64,000 bases of DNA, from positions 248,001 through 312,000 of the forward strand of contig CAJURQ010000001.1 in assembly GCA_910588955.1 (NCBI GenBank), written 5' to 3'. Of this stretch, positions 58,156 through 64,000 are shown in pieces (position 1 is the stretch's first letter; each line of letters begins with the position of its first letter). The notes beneath the pieces are model-generated. The model saw only the letters and a list, made by a program, of their open reading frames with translations, had not been told where the DNA came from and searched no databases. This DNA comes from an uncultured Lachnospiraceae bacterium. Its GTDB lineage: Bacteria > Bacillota > Clostridia > Lachnospirales > Lachnospiraceae. Position numbers and translations under genes: made by a program.

Positions 58156-60621
58156 TTATATCTGGTCATCCAGTCCCAGCAGTCTCCGGGTCAGCTTCAC
58201 CGCGTCCGCCGCGTCCTTGGAATAGCCGTCCGCGCCGATCTCCTGCGCATACTCCTCGGTGATGACCGCGCCGCCCACGATGATCTTCGCATCCATCTCC
58301 TGCGCCTTCGCATAGTCGATCACATGGCGCATCTGCTGCATGGTGGTGGTCATCAGCGCCGACAGCGCGATCACCTGCGCGTTATGCTCCCGCGCCGCCT
58401 CAATGATCTTTTCCTTCGGCACGTCCTTGCCCAGATCAACCACATGAAACCCGTAATTTTTGAGCATCAGCGCCACCAAATTTTTCCCGATATCGTGAAT
58501 ATCGCCCTCCACTGTGGCGATCACCACGGTAGGCATGTCCTTCCCAGCCTTTGCCTGTAATAGAATCGGCTCCATATACTCGATGGATGCCTTCATCGCC
58601 TCCGCGCTGGCGATCAACTGGGGCAGGAAATACTTGCCCTTGTCAAACAACTCTCCCACTTCGTTGATGGCGGGAAGGAGCGCTTCATCCAACAGCGTCT
58701 TTGCAGGAACGCCTTCCTCCAGCGCCTTTTTCGTGTCCTCTACGATAGTCTCCCGCTTTCCCTTCAGGACGTCGGCGCGAAGCCTGTCCTGCGGCGAGGA
58801 AGCTTTTTCTTCCTGTACCGTCCGGTTGAGACGGATTCCGGTTTCCTTTAGCGCGGTCTCCCCTGCCGCCTCCTTCTTTTCCCGCAGGGCGTCCATCAGC
58901 CGGATATAGCGGGTGTCCGCCTCCTCTTTATTTAGAAGGAGATCGGACGCGAAAGCACAGCTCATCAGAAGTTCCTGCGAAGGATTCGCGATCGCCATGG
59001 TCAGTCCTTCGCGGATCGCCATAGTCAGAAAAGCGGTATTCACAAATCCTCTCTCCGGCAGCCCGAAGGAAATATTGGACAGACCGCAGATCGTGGCAAG
59101 CCCCTGCCCCTTACAGTAGCGGATCGTCTCAAGCGTCTCCAGCGCCGCGTTCTTGTTCGCTCCCACGGTGGCAACAAGACCGTCCACAACGATATCCTCT
59201 TTTGTCATGCCGAGTGCCAGTGCCTTTTCCTGTATGTTCTCTATGATCGAAATCTTCTCCGCCAGATCCTTCGGAAGTCCCGCATCCGACAAGGGCAGAA
59301 GAATAAACATGGCGCCATACTTTTTTGCGAGTGACAACAGCGCGTCCTGTTTCGCCTGTTCGCCGGAGATGGAGTTGATCAGCGCACGCCCAGGATACCG
59401 GCGAAGCGCCGCTTCCAGCACATCTACATGACTGGAATCAATGGACAGGGGCAGACTTGTGACGCCGCTCACCGTCTCGATCGCCCTCAGCATCATCGCT
59501 CTCTCATCGATACCGCTCATGCCCATGTTGACGTCAAGTATGCTTGCGCCGCACGCCTCCTGCGCCTCCGCAAAATCCGCAACCATCTCCATAGAGCCTT
59601 CGCGCAACGCCGCCTGCAGTTTCTTTTTCCCAGTAGGATTGATGCGCTCGCCCACCACGATAAAAGGATCATCCAGCCCGAAAGACACAGTCAGCCGTTC
59701 GCTCGTCACAAACCGCCTTTTTGGCTTCTCCCGATGCACGACGGTCATGTCCCGCACCGCTTCGTTTGCGGCACGGATATGCTCCGGCGTCGTGCCACAG
59801 CAGCCGCCGATCACAGACGCGCCCGCCGAAATCAGATCTCTCATATGTCCGCCGAACTCTGCCGCACCCATATCGTAAACCGTGTTGCCGTTCCCATCCA
59901 AGGAGGGCAGTCCCGCGTTTGGCTTTGCGATGATGGGAATACCAGTGACTTCCGCCATGCGGCGCACCGTATCTACCATCTTGTCCGGACCTGTGGAACA
60001 GTTTGTCCCCACCGCCGCCACGCCGAGACTCTCCAGCACGATCGCCGCGGTTGCCGCATCCGTACCGAACAGCGTCCGTCCGTCTGCCTCAAAGGTCAGC
60101 GTCGCCATCACTGCCAAGTCGCAGACCTCCTTTGCCGCGATTACAGCTGCCCGCGTCTCCTGCAGACTCATCATCGTCTCTACCACAAGCAGGTCTGCGC
60201 CAGCTTCCACCAAATATCGGATTTGTTCTTTATATACATCAATCAGCTCTTCAAAATCCAGTTTTCCCATCGGAGAAAGCTGTTCGCCCGTCATGGTCAG
60301 ATCACCCGCGATATAGGCTTTCCCGTCGACCGCCTCTTTAGAAACTGCCACCAGATCATGGTTCATCTGCCGGATCTGCCCCTCCAAACTGTACTCTCTC
60401 AGCTTGATCCGGTTTGCCGTAAAGGTAGGCGCGTAGACAATATGGCTGCCCGCCGCCACAAAATCCCGCTGCAACTGAATCATGATATCCCGGTGCTCCA
60501 GAATCCACTGTTCCGGACAGACGCCCGCCGGCATTCCCTGTCTCTGCAGATTGGAGCCGGTCGCCCCGTCCAAAAACAGGGGCGTGTCTTTTATTAGGGA
60601 TTGAAACTCCTGTCTGTTCAT
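58156..60621 (-). CDS. metH: Cobalamin-dependent methionine synthase without reactivation domain
   Basis: 821 residues: a homocysteine methyltransferase domain (1-300, zinc Cys in GGCCGTTPEH), a pterin-binding domain (315-580, GERINPTGKKKL), a B12-binding cap and a Rossmann domain with the cobalt His in EGDIHDIGKN (about 650-821). The C-terminal AdoMet reactivation domain found in E. coli MetH is absent, as is common in Clostridia, which use a separate activator. Start ATG with GGAGG. A lipoprotein gene and repeat copy E precede it. Confidence 0.95.
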   Translation of the reverse strand: MNRQEFQSLIKDTPLFLDGATGSNLQRQGMPAGVCPEQWILEHRDIMIQLQRDFVAAGSHIVYAPTFTANRIKLREYSLEGQIRQMNHDLVAVSKEAVDGKAYIAGDLTMTGEQLSPMGKLDFEELIDVYKEQIRYLVEAGADLLVVETMMSLQETRAAVIAAKEVCDLAVMATLTFEADGRTLFGTDAATAAIVLESLGVAAVGTNCSTGPDKMVDTVRRMAEVTGIPIIAKPNAGLPSLDGNGNTVYDMGAAEFGGHMRDLISAGASVIGGCCGTTPEHIRAANEAVRDMTVVHREKPKRRFVTSERLTVSFGLDDPFIVVGERINPTGKKKLQAALREGSMEMVADFAEAQEACGASILDVNMGMSGIDERAMMLRAIETVSGVTSLPLSIDSSHVDVLEAALRRYPGRALINSISGEQAKQDALLSLAKKYGAMFILLPLSDAGLPKDLAEKISIIENIQEKALALGMTKEDIVVDGLVATVGANKNAALETLETIRYCKGQGLATICGLSNISFGLPERGFVNTAFLTMAIREGLTMAIANPSQELLMSCAFASDLLLNKEEADTRYIRLMDALREKKEAAGETALKETGIRLNRTVQEEKASSPQDRLRADVLKGKRETIVEDTKKALEEGVPAKTLLDEALLPAINEVGELFDKGKYFLPQLIASAEAMKASIEYMEPILLQAKAGKDMPTVVIATVEGDIHDIGKNLVALMLKNYGFHVVDLGKDVPKEKIIEAAREHNAQVIALSALMTTTMQQMRHVIDYAKAQEMDAKIIVGGAVITEEYAQEIGADGYSKDAADAVKLTRRLLGLDDQI

Positions 60622-60641
60622 CTTGCCTCCATGTCATTTGC

Positions 60642-60737
60642 AGAGAATGCCGCATTTTAGGCATTCTCTCGAGTGAAACATAGAACTTCTTAACGAAGCA
60701 GCCTCTGCTGCTGAGTTTTTAGAAATTCTTTTCACTC
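60642..60737 (-). repeat. Structured stop-codon repeat, copy E (lipoprotein/metH)
   Basis: Hairpin AGAGAATGCC/GGCATTCTCT (60642-60669), outer stem GAGTGAAA/TTTCACTC (60671-60678, 60730-60737), bulge CAT, inner stem AGAACTTCT/AGAAATTCT (one mismatch, a wobble on the minus strand) and apical AGCAGC-CTCT-GCTGCT. It joins the TAG stop of the lipoprotein gene. Confidence 0.92.
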
Positions 60738-61357
60738 TATTCTTCGTAAAAGACCGTATCGTCGGTGTCAAATTCATCTTCCGGCACGTCCTCCTCCCCA
60801 CTGGGATTCCCCGCATCCTCCGATTCTTCGTCAACCGATTCGTCATCGTCTTTCTTATTCAGATAACCGCCGCCCAAAAGCGGGTTTTCCTCCGTGTAGG
60901 TAACGCCCTCACCTTCGGGAATCTCCCCGTGCAGAATCGTGATAATATACTGGATGCGTATATTGGTCCTGTTATAATATTCCAGCGCCGCCTGCTCGGA
61001 ACCTTCGTCGTAAGATTCCCCTTCATACGCCGCATGGAAAAGCGCCACCGCCTCTTTCATGTTCTCGTCCGCCTCATCCGCAAGGCTTTCCACCGCCGAA
61101 AACTGTTCCGGCACTTCCAGTTCCGCCATCCACTGGATATCTTCAGCAAAAGCGTCCAGATACCCAAGAAGCTCAATCACTGCGGTATCGGATTCGCGGT
61201 CAATGGCATTCATCTTGTCGTTGTACTCTCCAGCCCGCGTAAAAAACGTGTTCATATCTTCCTGATAGGCTGTCAGTTCCTCGTCTTTCCCGCATGCCGT
61301 AAAAAGAAAAGCGCAAAGCAGCGTGAACAATATCGTCTTGTATTTTGTCAAAACCAT
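60737..61357 (-). CDS. Lipoprotein with acidic C-terminus
   Basis: 206 residues. The signal peptide ends in the lipobox LFTACG, the mature domain is helical (KDEELTAYQEDMNTFFTRAG, then Asp/Glu-rich helices to about 150), and the last 45 residues are almost entirely Asp, Glu, Ser and Pro. Function unknown; a surface role is inferred from the anchor. First gene behind a clear promoter, with metH next. Confidence 0.82.
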   Translation of the reverse strand: MVLTKYKTILFTLLCAFLFTACGKDEELTAYQEDMNTFFTRAGEYNDKMNAIDRESDTAVIELLGYLDAFAEDIQWMAELEVPEQFSAVESLADEADENMKEAVALFHAAYEGESYDEGSEQAALEYYNRTNIRIQYIITILHGEIPEGEGVTYTEENPLLGGGYLNKKDDDESVDEESEDAGNPSGEEDVPEDEFDTDDTVFYEE

Positions 61358-61398
61358 TATCCTCCGAATGCATAAAATCCTAAATCCCCTATCTAAAC

Positions 61399-61427
61399 AT
61401 ACTACTGATTTCCGCGCCTTTCGTCAA
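61399..61427 (-). promoter_or_regulatory. Promoter of the lipoprotein-metH unit
   Basis: Minus strand: TTGACG (61427-61422), 17 bases, TAGTAT (61404-61399). The lipoprotein ATG follows about 40 bases later. Confidence 0.78.
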
Positions 61428-61453
61428 CCTTTTCTTTCATGGAAAAAACAGAG

Positions 61454-61487
61454 AAAAAGAGCGGCGGGTAATGAATACCTGCCGCTC
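61454..61487 (-). terminator. Terminator of the arsR-HMA unit
   Basis: Arms GAGCGGC and GCCGCTC (61459-61487) with GGT/ACC continuing inward, followed by TTTTTCTCTG on the minus strand. Confidence 0.9.
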
Positions 61488-61517
61488 GTTCTTTCGTATT
61501 CTTGCTATTTCGCGCTG

Positions 61518-61736
61518 TCAGATTTCGATCTCACAGTCCGGCTCTACCTTCCGGCACGCCTTCAAAACCTGCTTCATGACACTCTTCTCGTCCGCGCCCT
61601 CCGCGAACTCCACCTTCATTTTCTGGGTCATAAAACTCACAACAGCTTCTGAAACGCCCTCTGTCTTCTTAGCTGCCTCCTGCATCTTCTCCGCGCAGTT
61701 GGCGCAGTCAACCTCAATCTTGTACGTTTTCGTCAT
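61518..61736 (-). CDS. Heavy-metal-associated (HMA) domain protein
   Basis: 72 residues from the ATG at 61736. The metal motif is reduced to DCANCAEKM (Cys-x-x-Cys), within the beta-alpha-beta-beta-alpha-beta ferredoxin-like fold. Single HMA proteins act as soluble chaperones for copper or related soft metals. It follows an ArsR-type regulator closely. No P-type ATPase is in the window, so its partner pump must lie elsewhere. Confidence 0.88.
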   Translation of the reverse strand: MTKTYKIEVDCANCAEKMQEAAKKTEGVSEAVVSFMTQKMKVEFAEGADEKSVMKQVLKACRKVEPDCEIEI

Positions 61737-61787
61737 CCTTTCCTTCTCCTTTCCCGAAGTTCCCCGCATCAAATTACAGATAAAACC

Positions 61788-62093
61788 TCAACCTTTGTTC
61801 CCTTCCATGATATGTTCCATACCCATATTCAGAATCGAGCGGACATGCTCGTCATCGAGCGAATAAAAGATGGACTTACCGTCCCTCCGGCTCTTTACCA
61901 GTTTGGATGTTTTCAAAATCCGAAGCTGATGGCTGACGGAAGACTGACTCATTTCCAAAAGCCCCGCAATATCGTTTACGCACCGCTCCGCGTCAAGCAT
62001 GGCATATAAAATTCTGATCCGGGTAGGGTCGCCGAATATTTTAAAAAGCTCTGCAAGCCCGTAAATCGCTTCATCCTTATATGATTCCGACAC
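61788..62093 (-). CDS. ArsR/SmtB-family metal-responsive repressor
   Basis: 101 residues, one winged helix (LAELFKIFGDPTRIRILYAML...SQSSVSHQLRILKTSKLVKSRRDGKSIFYSL). The metal-sensing ELCVCDL helix reads ERCVNDI, with a single Cys, so sensing is altered or uses the C-terminal site (HVRSILNMGMEHI). It starts at a GTG with AAGGAGG seven bases upstream. The operator is just ahead; the HMA gene follows in the same direction. Confidence 0.9.
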   Translation of the reverse strand: MSESYKDEAIYGLAELFKIFGDPTRIRILYAMLDAERCVNDIAGLLEMSQSSVSHQLRILKTSKLVKSRRDGKSIFYSLDDEHVRSILNMGMEHIMEGNKG

Positions 62094-62123
62094 AAATGTC
62101 CTCCTTCCGCAATCCGGTTTTAT

Positions 62124-62171
62124 ATATGTTTATTTGTTCATATTATAATATGATATTATAACTCCTGTCAA
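62124..62171 (-). promoter_or_regulatory. ArsR-unit promoter with imperfect SmtB/CzrA-like dyad
   Basis: Minus strand: TTGACA (62171-62166), 18 bases, TATAAT (62147-62142). ATATG...CATAT arms (62124-62143) carrying TGAACA overlap the -10 and start region, as in CzrA/SmtB-type operators. Confidence 0.72.
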
Positions 62172-62199
62172 GACGGTATTTTTATTTTCTGACTCTATC

Positions 62200-62327
62200 T
62201 GCGCGATAAGCAGACTCGAAATGCTCCGCATTTCTCGTTCGCGTTGCTCGTCAGAAGACGCCTGAGGCAGTCTTACATGCAAGCATGAATCCTGTCTCAG
62301 GCGTCTTCTGACTCTGCTTATCGCGCA
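62200..62327. repeat. Large nested palindrome between arsR and the chemoreceptor gene
   Basis: A perfect 15-bp outer stem (TGCGCGATAAGCAGA, 62200-62214 and 62313-62327) encloses a GAAATGC-TCC-GCATTTC hairpin and a 21-bp stem (62250-62270 with 62292-62312) capped by CATGC/GCATG. No T-run on its own and no coding content. Confidence 0.85.
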
Positions 62328-62355
62328 AAAAGGGAGACCCGCAAAAGGTCTCCCT
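62326..62355 (-). terminator. Terminator after the chemoreceptor gene
   Basis: Arms AGGGAGACC and GGTCTCCCT (62331-62355) followed by TTTTTGCG on the minus strand; the gene's stop is at 62380. Confidence 0.92.
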
Positions 62356-62379
62356 GCCTGTTTCTTTTCTGTATGGAAT

Positions 62380-64000
62380 TTACAGCTTGAAGAAGGAAAC
62401 GTCCTCTTCCAGAACCTGCGCCATCTCCTTCAATTCGCCCGCCGCTTCCGCAAGCAGATTGATGGTAGCGTTCATCTCCTCCATAGACGCATTGGTCTGT
62501 TCCGTAGATGCCGCGTTCTCCTGAGATACCGCAGACAGATTCTGAATCACATCCACAACCTTTCCTCTCGCCCTGTTACACTCTTCCGCCTGATCGTTGA
62601 TCACACCGGTTTCTCTTCTGGAGTTCTCGATACCGTTGCTCACGTCACCGAACTTCTCCTTGGTCTGCGCCAGCTTCTGCTGCTGTTCCAGAATAATCTC
62701 ATTCACCTCGTTCATGATCTGAACGGAAGCCTCAGAGTCAGCGGTCAGCTGGTGAATGATATCCTCAATGGTCTTCGTGGACTGTGCGGAGTCTTCAGAC
62801 AGCTTGGAAATCTGGGTGGCAACCACGGCAAACCCGCGTCCTGCCTCCCCGGCTCTCGCCGCCTCTATGCTCGCGTTCAGAGCAAGCAGACTCGTCTCGC
62901 TGGCAATGGATGCAATGAGATTGACGGCATCCTGAATTCTCGTAACGGACTCGTTGGTCGTATGTACGGAAACCTCGATCTTTTTGATCGCTTCTGTGGT
63001 CTTGTCGTTGGACTCGCTCAGCTCGTTGATGATTCTGGAGGATTCCACATCCGCCACATGCATCTGGTTGGAAAGGTCATCCAGCTCTCTAACGCTCTCT
63101 GCAATCTTCTCGATAATGGCACCCATATTTGCAACCTGTCCGGTAAGCGGACTCGATATCCTCCGCCATGGAGACGGCGCCCTTGGAGATATCCTCCACC
63201 GCACTGCTGATCTCGTCAGCGGTAGTCGAAGTCTGAGAAGCCATGCTCTCCAGATTGTCACCCTGATTCATCAGCGTCTCTGTATTCTTCTTAATGCTGC
63301 CGATAATGTTCTGCAGCTCTTCTAACAGTCTCTGTACGGCGTGTCCCATCACGCCGATTTCGTCGGTTCTCTTCAAGATTCTCTCATTTACGGTCAGGTT
63401 CAGCTCGCCTTCCGCCAGCGAGGAGAGAAGCTGCTCTGTCTGGCTGATTACCCGTGCAATCGCGCTGGCAATCTTGATACATACCAACAGGGCAATCACA
63501 AGGATAAACACGGCGATTCCGAGAATCATCAGGGAACTCTGGTTGATTTTGGCATTTGCCTCGGTGGCGGGCTGTCCCGCAAAAACCATACCCACGCATT
63601 TTCCGCTGGCATCAATCGCCGGCATATAGAACGCGTAGTAGGTTTCCCCGTTGATGGTCACACTGTCCGTCTCATAATTTTTCCCTTCGTTGAGAACAGC
63701 CTTGATGACCGCGTCGGACGCCTTCGTGCCGAGGATGCGCTCCCCCGTATCTTTATCTCGCAAAGAGGTAGCTCGTCTCGTATCCCCGTAGAAAATCGTC
63801 ACATCAGCGGCGCTCCCGTTCACGAAGCTGTCGATGATATCCACATTATCGGATACGCAGTAATCGCCCTTGTAGAGGGTGTCTCCCTCCATACGGTACT
63901 CACCGGGATCAAGAGCCTCATAAGCTGCATATATGCTCCGGCAAAGATTTTCAAGCCCTTCCATCGTAGCATCAGTCACCATGGTTCTCATGGTTTTGAT
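62380..64000 (-). pseudogene. Methyl-accepting chemotaxis protein, frame-disrupted and cut by the window end
   Basis: Two overlapping frames make up one receptor. The upstream part (63089-63991 and beyond) has a single Cache-type extracytoplasmic domain (about 100 residues), a transmembrane helix (LMILGIAVFILVIALLVCI), HAMP and the start of the signalling coil. The downstream part (62380 to about 63150) has the signalling tip EAARAGEAGRGFAVVA and closes at VLEEDVSFFKL. At about 63140-63155 the frame changes after AEDIES: the old frame runs on to a premature stop, and continuity needs one base less or two more. The N-terminus lies outside the window. Real inactivation or a base error in the sequence are both possible. 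Confidence 0.8.

Noticed and set aside
59428..60597. 389-codon open frame on the plus strand
   Set aside because: Antisense shadow of metH, His/Arg-rich translation with no domain.

Overview
The window looks like chromosomal DNA from a Firmicute of the class Clostridia, most likely family Lachnospiraceae. The evidence is a Prp-type L27 leader and Prp protease, a glgC-glgD pair, a short HisG with HisZ, a MetH without a reactivation domain, an RNase G of about 400 residues, TIGR03960/TIGR03936 radical-SAM partner genes, and strong AGGAGG ribosome sites. About 61 genes are supported. Almost all lie on the minus strand; only glgC-glgD, a YlbJ-like gene and a diguanylate cyclase are on the plus strand. 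I found no rRNA, tRNA, CRISPR array, phage or transposase gene.

Layout. 1-4.7 kb: a secreted Ig-like protein cut by the window edge, then (transcribed right to left) rplU-prp-rpmA-obg-yhbY-nadD with an L21-type leader. 4.7-20 kb: the same conserved neighbourhood continued (rng, TIGR03936, TIGR03960), interrupted by accessory blocks: a hybrid kinase/response regulator with lspA and a NUDIX gene, a membrane-tailed MerR regulator with a YbjQ-family gene, and a ribbon-helix-helix/SPFH/membrane/TIR-LRR cassette. 20.1-28.1 kb: a histidine operon (hisZ, hisG, a SIMPL protein, hisD, hisB, hisIE) with lipoproteins nearby. 28.1-32 kb: a RecU-like resolvase with a LexA-type box, an RluA-family synthase, an SDR and unknown genes. 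32-34.4 kb: glgC-glgD. 34.4-41.5 kb: YgiQ, a HAD hydrolase, YlbJ, a cell-wall amidase, coaD, rsmD. 41.5-46 kb: a type IIA topoisomerase pair. 46-49 kb: a possible nuclease, a diguanylate cyclase, an unknown protein. 49-58 kb: leucine and valine/isoleucine biosynthesis around a two-component system. 58-64 kb: metH, a lipoprotein, an ArsR/HMA metal module, and a frame-disrupted chemoreceptor that runs off the end.

Two things stand out. First, a five-gene cassette at 12.3-18.1 kb encodes a protein ordered zinc ribbon - TIR - membrane helix - leucine-rich repeats, which is a Toll-like receptor domain set in reverse order. It sits with an SPFH-domain protein and a small regulator whose promoter carries a dyad, and the cassette separates two genes that are normally neighbours. 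Second, five copies of a roughly 95-bp structured repeat sit exactly on the stop codons of five minus-strand genes (hisB, hisD, hisZ, ilvB and a lipoprotein gene). Paired bases change together between copies, so the fold is conserved. Several promoters, operators and terminators can be placed with base-level support.
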